Shown one piece after another: positions 26,203 through 35,893 of a stretch of 64,000 nt of DNA. Position 1 is the stretch's first letter; every line of letters begins with the position of its first letter. Made by a program: the position numbers and the translations under genes. The DNA comes from Clostridia bacterium (GTDB taxonomy: Bacteria; Bacillota_A; Clostridia; Oscillospirales; CAG-272). Under the pieces are notes generated by a model. That model saw only the letters and a program-made list of their open reading frames with translations, was not told the origin of the DNA and made no database searches. Location: the NCBI GenBank assembly GCA_017467205.1, contig JAFTSQ010000010.1:8729-72728 (forward strand). The letters run 5' to 3'.

Positions 26203-26814
26203 TTATATTTCGCAGAAGGCGCGAAGAATTTTCAGTCCGACCTCACCGCTCTTTTCGGGATGGAATTGACAGCCGTATACCCTACCGCTCTCAATCGCTG
26301 CGGTTATCGGTGCACCGTACTCGGTGTAAGCACTAACCGCCCCCTCGCATCCCTTCGCCTGATAGGAATGGACGAAATAGACGAACTCACCGCCCGAAAG
26401 ATACTTGAAAATCTCGCTCTTACGGTCGGTAAATTCAAGAGAGTTCCAGCCTATGTGCGGTATTTTATACCCTATGGGTATAACCTCGCTTATCGAGCGT
26501 ATCTCACCCTTTATGAGTCCGAGCCCCTTATGCTCACCGTACTCGTAGCTTCGCTCAAAGAGAAGCTGCATTCCGAGGCAGATGCCCATAACGGCAGCGC
26601 CGCGCTCTGCCGCACGCGTTACGGCGGCGGCAAGTCCCGACGAGAAAAGCTTTTCTGCCGCGTCACCGAACGCGCCGACGCCGGGCAGGATTATGCGCTC
26701 GGCACTCTCTATTACCGAGGCGTCCGAGGTTACGACGGTTTCTTCACCTATTTTTTTGAAGGATGCGGCGAGAGAAAAGAGGTTTCCTACGCCGTAATCA
26801 ACGATAACGACCAT
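26203..26814 (-). CDS. hisH: imidazole glycerol phosphate synthase glutaminase subunit
   Basis: 203 residues, class I glutamine amidotransferase. The nucleophile elbow GICLGMQLLF carries the Cys and FHPEKSGEVG the His/Glu of the triad; the oxyanion region is VDYGVGN at the N-terminus. It passes ammonia to HisF. The ATG abuts hisB. Confidence 0.96.
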   Translation of the reverse strand: MVVIVDYGVGNLFSLAASFKKIGEETVVTSDASVIESAERIILPGVGAFGDAAEKLFSSGLAAAVTRAAERGAAVMGICLGMQLLFERSYEYGEHKGLGLIKGEIRSISEVIPIGYKIPHIGWNSLEFTDRKSEIFKYLSGGEFVYFVHSYQAKGCEGAVSAYTEYGAPITAAIESGRVYGCQFHPEKSGEVGLKILRAFCEI

Positions 26815-27398
26815 CAGAGAACTCCTTTGGTTGAGGGAATGTCATCCCTTTTCTCGTCACGGCGCGCCGCCTTGGCAAAGGCTCTTGCCACCGCCTTGAA
26901 GACACCCTCGATTATGTGGTGCGCGTTCTTTCCGGCAAGCTGATTTATATGAAGGGTGATGCCGGCGTTTGTCACGAGAGCGCGGAAGAATTCGTCAACA
27001 AGCTCAACGTCAAAATCACCGACCTTATACGGCTTGATATCAAGATTGGATACGTAGTACGCGCGGCCTGATATATCAAGTGCGGCGAGGACGAGCGTCT
27101 CATCCATCGGCAGAGTTATATCACCGTATCTTTCAATACCGCGCTTATCGCCGAGAGCCTCCTTGATTGCCGCGCCGAGCGAGATGCCGATATCCTCGAC
27201 GGTGTGATGATAGTCAACGTATGTGTCGCCCTTGCAGACAAACTCGAGGTCAACGCCCGAGTGCTTTGCAAAGAGGGTGAGCATATGGTCGAAAAATCCG
27301 CATCCCGAATTTATTTTCGCCGTGCCGCTGCCGTCAAGATTTAATTTGAGAGCTATATCGGTTTCAGCCGTTTTTCTCACGATTTGCGCACACCTCAT
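26814..27398 (-). CDS. hisB: imidazoleglycerol-phosphate dehydratase
   Basis: 194 residues, the monofunctional form without a histidinol-phosphatase domain. Metal motifs: FFDHMLTLFAKHS, DYHHTVEDIG and the C-terminal NAHHIIEGVFKA. Because the phosphatase domain is absent, histidinol-phosphate must be hydrolysed by another enzyme; a PHP-type candidate is at 39814-40614. Confidence 0.97.
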   Translation of the reverse strand: MRCAQIVRKTAETDIALKLNLDGSGTAKINSGCGFFDHMLTLFAKHSGVDLEFVCKGDTYVDYHHTVEDIGISLGAAIKEALGDKRGIERYGDITLPMDETLVLAALDISGRAYYVSNLDIKPYKVGDFDVELVDEFFRALVTNAGITLHINQLAGKNAHHIIEGVFKAVARAFAKAARRDEKRDDIPSTKGVL

Positions 27399-28459
27399 AT
27401 TTTTTCCTCCAAAATGCTTTTTACCGTATCGACAAGAACCCTCATTTCCCGAGGTGAGCCGACGGTTATTCTGTTGTATTCCTTTATTCTCTCGCCCGAG
27501 AAATGCCTGACGAGAACGCCGCGAGCCTTAAGAGCAAGATAAAGCTCCTCGCCGCCAATACGCTCGTGCTTTGCGAATATGAAGTTGGCAGCAGAGTCGG
27601 TCAGCGAAAATCCGAGAGCGGAAAGCTCGCGGCTCGTCCACTCGCGCGTTTCGATTATTTCCTTACGGTTTTTCTCGAAATAATCGGCATCCGCCACAGA
27701 GCCTATGCCCGCCGCGGCGGTCATACGGTTGACGTTATAGGGGTTGGTTGAATACTTTATTCGCATAAGGTCGTCGATTATAGCATCGCTCGCCACGCCG
27801 AATCCCAGCCTCGCGCCTGCCATAGAGCGAGATTTCGAGAAGGTGCGGGTGACTAAGAGGTTATCGTACTTACCGATAAGTGATACCGCACTCTGCGAGC
27901 CGAAATCAACGTACGCCTCGTCGACGACGACTATCCGCTCACTATCCGACTTAAGAAGCCGCTCTATTTCGGAAAGCGGAAGATAAAGCCCTGTCGGCGC
28001 GTTGGGGTTTGCAATAAATACCGTGCCGCAAGCGCTTATATAATCCTCGATATTAAGCGAAAAGTCGTCACGAAGGGGGATTTCCCTCATCGGTATTCCG
28101 TTAAGGTCTGCGAAGACCTTATAAAAGCCGTAGGTTATATCGGCAAAGACGGCGGGGGTGCGCTCGTCGCAATACGCCATAAAGGCGAAGTTCAAGACCT
28201 CGTCCGAGCCGTTGGTCAATATGAGCTGTGATGCACTCACGCCGAGGTCGGCGGCAACCGCCCGAAGAAGCTCGGTGCAATCGGGGTCGGGATAGAGCAT
28301 CAGCCGCTCTGCCGCCTCGCTCGCCGCCCTTATCGCCGAGGGAGATGGCGGATAGGGCGACTCGTTGGTATTAAGCTTTATATATTCCCTACCCTTCGGC
28401 TGCTCGCCCGGGACGTAGGGCTTAAGAGCGCTTACTCTTTCGTTCAAAAACCTGCTCAT
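27395..28459 (-). CDS. hisC: histidinol-phosphate aminotransferase
   Basis: 354 residues, class II PLP aminotransferase. KLNTNESPYPPSP near the N-terminus, NPNAPTGLYLPLSEI, VVDEAYVDF and the PLP lysine in TFSKSRSMAGARLGF identify it. It overlaps hisB by 4 nt. Confidence 0.95.
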   Translation of the reverse strand: MSRFLNERVSALKPYVPGEQPKGREYIKLNTNESPYPPSPSAIRAASEAAERLMLYPDPDCTELLRAVAADLGVSASQLILTNGSDEVLNFAFMAYCDERTPAVFADITYGFYKVFADLNGIPMREIPLRDDFSLNIEDYISACGTVFIANPNAPTGLYLPLSEIERLLKSDSERIVVVDEAYVDFGSQSAVSLIGKYDNLLVTRTFSKSRSMAGARLGFGVASDAIIDDLMRIKYSTNPYNVNRMTAAAGIGSVADADYFEKNRKEIIETREWTSRELSALGFSLTDSAANFIFAKHERIGGEELYLALKARGVLVRHFSGERIKEYNRITVGSPREMRVLVDTVKSILEEKI

Positions 28460-28461
28460 TT

Positions 28462-29736
28462 TTATTCCTCAAAACGCGAAACTACGCTCTTTGCGTGCGC
28501 GGTGAGTCCTTCCTTCTTTGCAAAATATTCAACCTCACGGCAAACCGCCCGAAGCGAGGATTTGTCGTAGTATATGTACTGTGTTTTCTTGATAAAGTCG
28601 TCTACCGAAAGCGGACTTGAGAAGCGAGCCGTTCCGCTCGTCGGAAGCGTGTGGTTCGTTCCCGCATAATAGTCGCCGAGTGCTTCGGGACAGTATTTAC
28701 CGAGGAAGACCGAGCCCGCGTGCTTAATGCGGGGAAGATAAAAGAAGGGGTCGTCAACGCATATCTCAAGGTGCTCCGGCGCTATTCCGTTTGCTATATC
28801 GATTGCGGTATCAATACTGTCGGTTACTATTATCTTGCCGTTAGAATCAATTGACGCTCTTGCGATTTCCGCACGCTCAAGCAGGGGTATCTGGCGCTCG
28901 AGCTCATCCGACACAGCCTTGGCAAGCTCCTCACTGTCGGTTACTAAAATTGCGCTTGCCATTCTGTCGTGCTCTGCCTGCGAAAGAAGGTCGCTTGCAA
29001 GATTCTTTGCCGAAGAGCTACCGTCAGCCACTATCATTATCTCGCTCGGGCCTGCTATCATATCTATTGAAACCGCGCCGTATACCTGACGCTTTGCCTC
29101 TGCAACGAAGGCGTTACCCGGGCCGACTATCTTATCGGTTTTGGGTACGGTTTCGGTGCCGTAGGCAAGTGCGGCTATTGCCTGCGCGCCGCCGACCTTG
29201 TATATTTCCGTGACCCCCGCAACGCTCGCCGCCGCCAAAATGACGGGGGAAACCTTGCCGTCCTTGCCGGGAGGGGTGACCATTACTACCCTCTCACAGC
29301 CTGCAACCACTGCGGGAATTGAGTCCATAAGCACGGTCGAGGGGTAAGCCGCAGTTCCGCCGGGACCGTAGATTCCCGCGCACTCGACGGGGATTATCTT
29401 TTCACCGATTATGATACCGTCGGATTTCTTAAGCTCAAATCCGCTCCTCTTTTGCTTTTCGTGGAACTCGCGGATATTTTTTGCCGCACGACCGAGAATC
29501 TCGATAAATTTCGGCTCTACCGAGGCTACCGCCTCAGAAATCTCCTCTTCGCCGACACGAAGGTCGTCAAGCCTTACCTTATCGAATTTTTCGGTGTAGT
29601 ATCTGAGTGCGGAATCGCCGTCCCTCCTGACCGCCGCGATAATTTCGGCAACGGTGCCGCTAACGCTTGGCGAGGCAGTTTGTGCCGAAAAAATTTCCTC
29701 GCGGCGCTCAAGTGTATCCTTTATTATCTTTATCAT
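28462..29736 (-). CDS. hisD: histidinol dehydrogenase
   Basis: 424 residues. Two-step NAD+-dependent oxidation of histidinol to histidine, using zinc. Landmarks: GPGGTAAYPSTVLM, KVGGAQAIAALAYGT, SIDMIAGPSEIMIVAD, LSQAEHD with metal ligands, and TNHTLPTSGTA. Confidence 0.97.
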   Translation of the reverse strand: MIKIIKDTLERREEIFSAQTASPSVSGTVAEIIAAVRRDGDSALRYYTEKFDKVRLDDLRVGEEEISEAVASVEPKFIEILGRAAKNIREFHEKQKRSGFELKKSDGIIIGEKIIPVECAGIYGPGGTAAYPSTVLMDSIPAVVAGCERVVMVTPPGKDGKVSPVILAAASVAGVTEIYKVGGAQAIAALAYGTETVPKTDKIVGPGNAFVAEAKRQVYGAVSIDMIAGPSEIMIVADGSSSAKNLASDLLSQAEHDRMASAILVTDSEELAKAVSDELERQIPLLERAEIARASIDSNGKIIVTDSIDTAIDIANGIAPEHLEICVDDPFFYLPRIKHAGSVFLGKYCPEALGDYYAGTNHTLPTSGTARFSSPLSVDDFIKKTQYIYYDKSSLRAVCREVEYFAKKEGLTAHAKSVVSRFEE

Positions 29737-29761
29737 CGTTCATTTCCTCTTTTGACGCTTG

Positions 29762-30394
29762 TCAGCCATCCGTTTTCTCGGAGAGCTTTTTTCTCACGTC
29801 CTCGATTATTGCGTTTTTGAATTTGAAGCTTGATTTGTTGCAAATCAGCCTTGCGCTGATTGAAGCAAAGCGCTCAACTACCTCAAGGTCGTTTTCCTTG
29901 AGCGTTTTTCCCGTTTCCACGATATCAACGATAACGTCGGAAAGCGAGAGAATGGGTGCGAGCTCTATCGAGCCGTTGAGGTGAATGATATCAATATCAC
30001 GGCCGAGCTCGGAATAGTGCTTTTTCGCTATGTTAGTGAACTTGGTTGCGACGGTTAAGGTGCGGTTTCTGTTATCAACGAAGCCGCGCTTTGCCGCAAC
30101 CGCCATACTGCATTTGCCTACACCGAGGTCCAAAAGCTCGTATACGTCGGGCGAATACTCAAGGAGAATATCCTTGCCGACAACACCGATATCTGCCGCG
30201 CCGCGCTCAACGTAGATTGCGACGTCGGAGGGCTTTACCCAGAAGTATCTGACCCCTGCCGCCGCATTCTCAAATATCAGCTTTCGCCCGGGCTCTTTTA
30301 TCGACGGGCAATCGTAGCCCGACTCCTCAAACATCTGATAGACCCGCTCACCGAGCCTTCCCTTCGGCAGTGCTATATTCAAAATCTTATCCAT
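29762..30394 (-). CDS. hisG: ATP phosphoribosyltransferase, short catalytic subunit
   Basis: 210 residues, the short form that lacks the C-terminal regulatory domain and needs HisZ. ALPKGRLGERVYQMFEESG and the PRPP-binding ADVIVDIVETGKTLKEN-like stretch (here SDVIVDIVETGKTLKEN) are characteristic. It lies 3 nt after hisZ, its required partner. Confidence 0.96.
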   Translation of the reverse strand: MDKILNIALPKGRLGERVYQMFEESGYDCPSIKEPGRKLIFENAAAGVRYFWVKPSDVAIYVERGAADIGVVGKDILLEYSPDVYELLDLGVGKCSMAVAAKRGFVDNRNRTLTVATKFTNIAKKHYSELGRDIDIIHLNGSIELAPILSLSDVIVDIVETGKTLKENDLEVVERFASISARLICNKSSFKFKNAIIEDVRKKLSEKTDG

Positions 30395-30397
30395 CAG

Positions 30398-31330
30398 TCA
30401 CACCTCCGAAAGCCTTGAAAGCTCGTCAAGATAAACAGCAAATCCAATTGCCGAGGAGCGCTTGTTCATCTTACGCATAAGCTTATCGTATCTACCGCCG
30501 CCGAGAACACCCGTGGGGATTCCGTTCACAAATCCCTTGAAGGATATTCCGCTGTAATAATTCATATTGTTGACGACCGAGAAATCAACGACGACTCTAT
30601 CCGAAATATTAGCCAAGGTAAGAGCGGAAAGGAGCTTTTTGAAGCTTTGCACAGCGACGGAGCTATTCTCGTCAAGCGCGAAGGCGTCAAGCTCACCTGT
30701 CACACTCTCAACACTGCCGTAAAGCGTTGAAAGGCGCTCAAGCGCCGATGCGCACGGCTCGCAAATTTCCTCATTTTTGATTATTTCTTTTATTCTGCCG
30801 AGGTTTTTCTCCCCAAGAGCAGAAAGGAGCTCAATTCTTGCTTCGGAAGAAGCTCCGGATGCATCTAAAACCGAGGACACTATATCGAGGTCGGATATCT
30901 CAAGGATGCTGTCAGTTGATATCAGCTCAAGGCTCTTTGCGGCAAGACTTAAAACCTCAAGGGTCAGCTCGTCAGTTATCTCGCCGAGGCACTCAAGACC
31001 CACCTGCATAAACTCCTTGAAGAAGCGAGTTCCCTTCGCAACTCTGTATACGCTCTCGTTATAATAGACCTTCATAAGCGAGTCCGGCTCGTCCTTGGAG
31101 TTCTTGATTATAGAAAGCGTTACGTCCGGCTTCAGGGCAAGAAGCTTACCGTCGGTATCCGTGAAGGTTATTACGTTCTCCGAGAGAAGAAAGTCCTTAT
31201 TCGCGACGTAAAGGTCGTATTCCTCGAATTTGCTCATTTTGTATTGGCGGTAGCCCGCGTCCTGATACATTGAGCGCAAAAGAAGCGATATGCGCTCCTC
31301 ATAATTCAGTATGTCAAGCGGATTATTCAT
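30398..31330 (-). CDS. hisZ: ATP phosphoribosyltransferase regulatory subunit
   Basis: 310 residues from the ATG at 31328-31330 (GGGGAAAGAG upstream), overlapping yerC by 8 nt; a longer frame has no RBS. A histidyl-tRNA synthetase paralogue without aminoacylation function: LKPDVTLSIIK, FFKEFMQVGLECLG and GGGRYDKL are retained. With HisG it forms the hetero-octamer that is feedback-inhibited by histidine. Confidence 0.94.
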   Translation of the reverse strand: MNNPLDILNYEERISLLLRSMYQDAGYRQYKMSKFEEYDLYVANKDFLLSENVITFTDTDGKLLALKPDVTLSIIKNSKDEPDSLMKVYYNESVYRVAKGTRFFKEFMQVGLECLGEITDELTLEVLSLAAKSLELISTDSILEISDLDIVSSVLDASGASSEARIELLSALGEKNLGRIKEIIKNEEICEPCASALERLSTLYGSVESVTGELDAFALDENSSVAVQSFKKLLSALTLANISDRVVVDFSVVNNMNYYSGISFKGFVNGIPTGVLGGGRYDKLMRKMNKRSSAIGFAVYLDELSRLSEV

Positions 31331-31616
31331 TCTCTTTCCCCTTTTTGTTAAGCACAACCTCGTATCCCCCAGCACCGTAATGCAGGCACTTATTTACACG
31401 GCTTATGGTTGCGGTGCTCGCTCCGGTTTTCTCCGAAATATCGTTATAGCTGCACCCTTCGTTCAAAAGCGCCGCTACCTGAACGCGCTGACAGATAGCT
31501 TCAAGCTCGTTGACGGTAAAGGCGTCCTCAAAGAACCTGCGGCACTCGTCAATATTATCGAGCTTCAGAACTGCCGAAAACAACTCGTCGTACTTTTCGA
31601 TTTTGAATTCTGACAT
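31323..31616 (-). CDS. yerC: YerC/YecD family TrpR-related regulator
   Basis: 97 residues. TrpR-like helix-turn-helix: TVNELEAICQRVQVAALL and YNDISEKTGASTATISRVNK. This family often stands at the head of his operons in Clostridia, and here it is the first gene and overlaps hisZ, so it probably regulates histidine synthesis. The gene family is clear; the ligand is not. Confidence 0.9.
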   Translation of the reverse strand: MSEFKIEKYDELFSAVLKLDNIDECRRFFEDAFTVNELEAICQRVQVAALLNEGCSYNDISEKTGASTATISRVNKCLHYGAGGYEVVLNKKGKENE

Positions 31617-31663
31617 ATGTAAACCCCCGCCGCTTTTTTTCGGCTGTCATATATAATGATGAT

Positions 31664-31692
31664 ATTTTAGCACGCTAAAGCGATAAAGTCAA
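31664..31692 (-). promoter_or_regulatory. promoter of the histidine operon
   Basis: Minus strand TTGACT (31692-31687), 17 nt, TAAAAT (31669-31664). The leader to yerC is about 45 nt, too short for a T-box; a small GC-rich hairpin lies within it. Confidence 0.8.
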
Positions 31693-31766
31693 TAGGTTTT
31701 TCTATATTTTTTAAAAATTTTACATAAATATTTCCGTTCACCTATGCTTCCGATTCTAAAGACAGC

Positions 31767-31806
31767 AAAAAGCCGATATGGAATTATCTCCGTATCGGCT
31801 TTTTTA
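31767..31806. terminator. bidirectional terminator
   Basis: AAAAAGCCGATA(T)GGA pairs with TCCGTATCGGCTTTTTT; it lies downstream of the aminotransferase gene (minus strand) and upstream of the his promoter. Confidence 0.75.
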
Positions 31807-31814
31807 TCTAACGC

Positions 31815-31910
31815 ATTCTCTCAGTCGCCTGCGGCGACAGCTCCCTCCCGGAAGGAGCCTCCGGAGGAAGTCGCTTGGTTTAACTGCTCTACCGTTAAAC
31901 CAAGCTATCC
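31815..31910. repeat. palindromic intergenic repeat
   Basis: Three nested hairpins: TCGCC-TGC-GGCGA, CTCCCGGAAGGAG with CTCCGGAG, and GCTTGGTTTAAC/GTTAAACCAAGC (31875-31907). The TCGCC/GGCGACAG part recalls the 5'-UTR hairpins elsewhere in the window. Confidence 0.6.
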
Positions 31911-31945
31911 TTATGAGTACATCCTATCGCGAGTAGGTATCTTTA

Positions 31946-33220
31946 TCAGTTAGTTGCTTTTTCAATTGCCGCTATCCTCACCGCAAGCTTGAGTATGTCG
32001 ACGGCTACAGAAAGATCAGCGTCAGAGGGGTAGGTTGGAGCTATGCGAAGGTTCTTATCCTCGGGGTCTTTTCCGTAAGGATAGGTTGCTCCGACGGGAG
32101 TCAGAGTAACGCCTGCTGCCTTCATTAAGTTAAATACGCGCGTAGCGCATCCCGGAAGAACGTCGAGCGAGATGAAATAACCGCCGTTCGGGGTGGTCCA
32201 CTCGGCTACGCCGTCCCTTTTGAGAGAGGCGAGCTTATTTAATACTATACTGAACTTTCTGCTTATATACTCGCCGAGCGACTTCATATGTGCGCTGACG
32301 CGCTCGCTGTTCTTGAAATACTTGATGTGGCGGAGCTGGTTTATCTTATCGTATCCTATCGTCTGCACCGACATTTCGGATATTATCCTATCGCGGTTCT
32401 TGGGGCTCGCCGCTACCATAGCAACGCCTGCACCCGGAAAGGTTATCTTTGAGGTGGAGGAGAAATAAAGTACTCTATCCTCCGTGCCGTATTCCCTTGC
32501 GGCAGAGAATATATCAAGTAGCTCATCCTTGCCGCCTGCAAGGTCGTGGATTGCGTAGGCGTTATCCCACATTATTCTGAAATCGGGGGCGGCACACTTC
32601 ATTGAAACGAGGCGGCGCACGGTTTCGTCGGAATAGGTGTTACCCGTGGGGTTCGAATATTTCGGCACGCACCAGATACCCTTGACCTTCGGGTCAAGTG
32701 CGAGGCGCTCTACCTCGTCCATATCCGGTCCTGTGGGGGTCATCTTCACCGACACGAGCTCAAAGCCGAGCTTTTCGGTTATTGCAAAGTGCCTGTCGTA
32801 GCCGGGGGTGACGCAAATCCACTTGAGCCCCTCCTCGCGACACCAAGGGCGCTCCGAATCGGCGTTGCCGAAGAGCATTGCGCGAGAGAGGGTGTCGTAC
32901 ATAAGCTGGAGCGAGGAGTTGCCTCCCACTACTATATATTCCTCGGGAATGCCGTAAACCTCCGAGAAAAGCTTTTTCATCTCGGGAAGTCCATCAAGCA
33001 TACCGTAGTTGCGGCAGTCAAAGCCGGAGCGCGAGAAGCATTCCTCACGCGAAAGAGCTATCTCTGCGATACCCTGCGTTATATCAAGTTGCTCGGAGTT
33101 CGGCTTTCCGCGCGAGAGGTCGAGCGAAAGCTTTTTCTCGCAATATTCATTATATTTTTTCATCAGTGAGGAGTATTCTTCCGAAAGCTCCTCTTTTTTC
33201 ATTCTGCTGTAAACGTTCAT
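31946..33220 (-). CDS. aspartate aminotransferase (class I/II, MocR-type-lacking subgroup)
   Basis: 424 residues. PLP aminotransferase of the aspartate aminotransferase subgroup with DLSRGKPNSEQLDIT, NYGMLDGLPEMKKLF, VGGNSSLQLMYDTLSRA, WCVPKYSNPTGNTYS and the PLP lysine in FSSTSKITFPGAG. Such enzymes exchange the amino group between aspartate and glutamate. The start at 33220 follows AAAAGG; a second ATG six codons in is possible. Single-gene transcription unit with its own promoter. Confidence 0.88.
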   Translation of the reverse strand: MNVYSRMKKEELSEEYSSLMKKYNEYCEKKLSLDLSRGKPNSEQLDITQGIAEIALSREECFSRSGFDCRNYGMLDGLPEMKKLFSEVYGIPEEYIVVGGNSSLQLMYDTLSRAMLFGNADSERPWCREEGLKWICVTPGYDRHFAITEKLGFELVSVKMTPTGPDMDEVERLALDPKVKGIWCVPKYSNPTGNTYSDETVRRLVSMKCAAPDFRIMWDNAYAIHDLAGGKDELLDIFSAAREYGTEDRVLYFSSTSKITFPGAGVAMVAASPKNRDRIISEMSVQTIGYDKINQLRHIKYFKNSERVSAHMKSLGEYISRKFSIVLNKLASLKRDGVAEWTTPNGGYFISLDVLPGCATRVFNLMKAAGVTLTPVGATYPYGKDPEDKNLRIAPTYPSDADLSVAVDILKLAVRIAAIEKATN

Positions 33221-33293
33221 TTTTTACCTTTTTTGCATAATTTTGCTTGTCAAAATTCAAAAATCCTTCAAATGTGCAAGAAATCACACTTAC

Positions 33294-33322
33294 ATTATAG
33301 TATATTATGAAAGTTTTTGCAA
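33294..33322 (-). promoter_or_regulatory. promoter of the aminotransferase gene
   Basis: Minus strand TTGCAA (33322-33317), 17 nt, TATAAT (33299-33294). Confidence 0.7.
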
Positions 33323-33410
33323 GTGATTTTGCAAAAATAATTTTTATTTTTCCTTTTTTCCCCATTTTCAACAAATAAGTGCCCGAAGAAGAGTTTTTTT
33401 GCCGACGGCA

Positions 33411-33439
33411 TTGACAAATCGCGCACTTTGTTATATAAT
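33411..33439 (+). promoter_or_regulatory. promoter of proS
   Basis: TTGACA (33411-33416), 17 nt, TATAAT (33434-33439). Confidence 0.92.
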
Positions 33440-33483
33440 TTATGCTGATATTTTATAATTTCTATTAATGAGAGGATAGCTTC

Positions 33484-34926
33484 ATGGCAAACAATGAAAA
33501 AAGGTTGGTAGAACAGATAACCCCGATGGACGAGGACTTTGCAAAATGGTACACCGACATCGTGAAGAAAGCCGACCTTATCGACTATTCAAGCGTTAAG
33601 GGCTGTATGATAATCAGACCCTACGGATACGCTATTTGGGAAAACATCCAGAAAATACTCGACGGACGCTTCAAGGAAACCGGCGTTGAGAACGTATATA
33701 TGCCTATGTTCATTCCCGAGTCGCTTCTGACGAAGGAAAAGGAGCACGTTGAGGGCTTTGCACCCGAGGTTGCTTGGGTAACCTCGGGCGGTAGCGAGAA
33801 GCTCGCCGAGAGGCTTTGCGTTCGCCCGACCTCCGAGGTGCTCTTCTGCGAGCATTACGCTAATATTATTAAGTCATACCGCGATCTGCCGAAGGTTTAT
33901 AACCAGTGGTGCTCGGTCGTTCGCTGGGAGAAGACTACCCGCCCCTTCCTTCGCTCGAGAGAGTTTCTCTGGCAGGAGGGTCACACGATGCACAGAACCG
34001 CGAAGGACGCGGAGGAGCGCACCGTGCAGATGCTCAATCTTTATGCAGATTTCTTTGAAAAGGATCTCGGTATGCCGGTTATCCGCGGTCAGAAGACCGA
34101 CAAGGAAAAGTTCGCAGGCGCAAAGGCTACCTACACCGTTGAGGCGCTGATGCACGACGGAAAGGCGCTTCAGGGCGGTACGTCGCACAACTTCGGCTGC
34201 GGCTTTGCCGAGGCGTTCGGAATTCAGTATCTTGACAAGGATAACACTCTCAAACCCTGCTATCAGACCTCTTGGGGCGTTTCCACGAGAATTATCGGCG
34301 GCATCATTATGACGCACGGCGACGATTCGGGACTCGTTCTTCCCCCCTCGGTTGCTCCTATCCAAGTCGTTATCGTTCCCGTTCAGCAGCACAAGGAGGG
34401 CGTTCTTGACGCGGCGGCGAAGCTCACCGAAACGCTCAAGGCGGCAGGCGTCAGAGTTAAGATGGACGACTCCGAGCAGTCGCCCGGCTGGAAGTTCGCA
34501 GAATACGAGATGAAGGGCGTTCCGCTCAGAATCGAGATTGGTCCTCGCGATATTGCGGAGGGCAAGTGCGTTATAGTCAGACGCGATAACAGAGAAAAAA
34601 CCTTCGTATCGATAGACGGAGTTGTAGAGGCGGTTAACTCGGGTCTTGAGGCGCTTCGCGATGCGCTCTATCAGAAGGCGCTCGACAACCGCGAGAGAAG
34701 AACCTGGGATGCTCACACCCTCGACGAGCTCGTTAAAATAGCATCCGAGAACAGCGGCTACATCCGCGCTATGTGGTGCGGCGAGCTTGAGTGCGAAATG
34801 AAGCTCAAGGAGGAGGCGGACGTCAGCTCCCGCTGCATCCCCTTCGGTCAGAAGCCTATTGGCGACAAGTGCGTTTGCTGCGGTCGCGAGGCGAAGAAGC
34901 TCGTTTATTGGGGCAAGGCGTACTGA
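33484..34926 (+). CDS. proS: prolyl-tRNA synthetase, short archaeal/eukaryote type
   Basis: 480 residues, the class II ProRS form without the bacterial editing insertion. [49 protein letters not shown], and [20 protein letters not shown] mark the catalytic core; the C-terminal zinc-binding domain has CGELECE and KCVCCG and ends in KAY, as in this class. It charges tRNA-Pro. Confidence 0.97.
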   Translation: MANNEKRLVEQITPMDEDFAKWYTDIVKKADLIDYSSVKGCMIIRPYGYAIWENIQKILDGRFKETGVENVYMPMFIPESLLTKEKEHVEGFAPEVAWVTSGGSEKLAERLCVRPTSEVLFCEHYANIIKSYRDLPKVYNQWCSVVRWEKTTRPFLRSREFLWQEGHTMHRTAKDAEERTVQMLNLYADFFEKDLGMPVIRGQKTDKEKFAGAKATYTVEALMHDGKALQGGTSHNFGCGFAEAFGIQYLDKDNTLKPCYQTSWGVSTRIIGGIIMTHGDDSGLVLPPSVAPIQVVIVPVQQHKEGVLDAAAKLTETLKAAGVRVKMDDSEQSPGWKFAEYEMKGVPLRIEIGPRDIAEGKCVIVRRDNREKTFVSIDGVVEAVNSGLEALRDALYQKALDNRERRTWDAHTLDELVKIASENSGYIRAMWCGELECEMKLKEEADVSSRCIPFGQKPIGDKCVCCGREAKKLVYWGKAY

Positions 34927-34971
34927 TAATTTACTATATAATACCATATAATACCGAAAGGAGATGTCGCT

Positions 34972-35760
34972 ATGTCAACCGACGGACTCAAGACGGTGAG
35001 CATGCGCGCCTCCGACGGCAACACTGTTCACCTTGAATATCACGAAAGCCTGCGCTCGACCTCCGAGCTCGCGAAAAAATACGCGCTTTCGGGTTACCCC
35101 GACAGATACGCGGTGATTACCGAGGAGCTTACAAATGGCGAGGACGGCAAGACTGCCCAGCACGGAATATACCTTTCGCTCATTCTTCGCCCCTCCTTCT
35201 TCCCCTCTCAAGCAAGGCATCTTGCGCCGCTTGCCGCAGTTTCGCTCGTGAGCGCGCTTGAGGAGCAGACCGAGGCGAGCGTTGGTATCGGGTGGGTCAG
35301 CTCGATATACTGCGAAGGCGAGAGGATAGGCGGCGCGGCTATTGAGGGTAAGCTCGACAGCTTTATGGCTTACGAGTATATCATTGTCAGCTTTGCGGCG
35401 AAAATCGACCCGCAAACCTTCCCGCCGAGGCTCACCGACCTTGTTAAGCGCGTGTTTGAGGAGGACAATTCCTCCCTCGGCTCGATAATCGCGAAGAATA
35501 TAATTAACAATTTCTTTAAGTTCTACATTAATATCAAGAGCACGGCGAAGTTTATGGATATATACCGTAAAAAATCGGTGCTTATCGGTGAAAAGGTCGT
35601 CTATCTTTCGGGCGGAAAGCGCAAAAGATGCACCGCCGTCGGCATTGATGCCGAAACGGGTGCGCTGCTTATTGAAGCAAAGGACGGCAATATCATAAGC
35701 GTCAGCTCCCCTACCGGCATTATCCTGCCGAAAACCGTGAAGAAACAGAAAAGTAAATAA
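34972..35760 (+). CDS. biotin-protein-ligase-like protein with altered active site
   Basis: 262 residues with the biotin ligase fold order: a starting HLEYHESLRSTSELAKKYAL segment, a central strand region and an SH3-like C-terminal domain (VLIGEKVVYLSGGKRKRCT). However the GRGRxGR adenylate loop reads NGEDGKTAQHG, and the KWPNDL block reads GWVSSIYCEGERIGGA, so the residues that bind biotinyl-5'-AMP and the catalytic Lys are missing. It is preceded by AAAGGAG and follows proS by 45 nt. It may be a non-catalytic paralogue or have a different acyl substrate. A functional BirA would be expected elsewhere in the genome. Confidence 0.7.
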   Translation: MSTDGLKTVSMRASDGNTVHLEYHESLRSTSELAKKYALSGYPDRYAVITEELTNGEDGKTAQHGIYLSLILRPSFFPSQARHLAPLAAVSLVSALEEQTEASVGIGWVSSIYCEGERIGGAAIEGKLDSFMAYEYIIVSFAAKIDPQTFPPRLTDLVKRVFEEDNSSLGSIIAKNIINNFFKFYINIKSTAKFMDIYRKKSVLIGEKVVYLSGGKRKRCTAVGIDAETGALLIEAKDGNIISVSSPTGIILPKTVKKQKSK

Positions 35761-35764
35761 AGAT

Positions 35765-35800
35765 CGAGCGTCTGCTGAGAAGCAGACGCTCGTGGTTTTT
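35765..35800 (+). terminator. terminator after the biotin-ligase-like gene
   Basis: GAGCGTCTGCT pairs with AGCAGACGCTC around GAGA, followed by GGTTTTTG. Confidence 0.85.
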
Positions 35801-35893
35801 GTTGGGGTTTGGTTAACGATATGATGTTTTTTACCATAACGGCAACAGATATTTAGCGTGTCGTTTAGTTAAACCGTTATATTCGATTTAATG

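Noticed and set aside
31617..31692. T-box or histidine attenuator before yerC
   Set aside because: The leader is only about 45 nt and contains no T-box sequence or run of His codons.
34972..35760. Annotation as a functional birA
   Set aside because: The adenylate-binding GRGR loop and the KWPND lysine motif are absent, so only homology is claimed.
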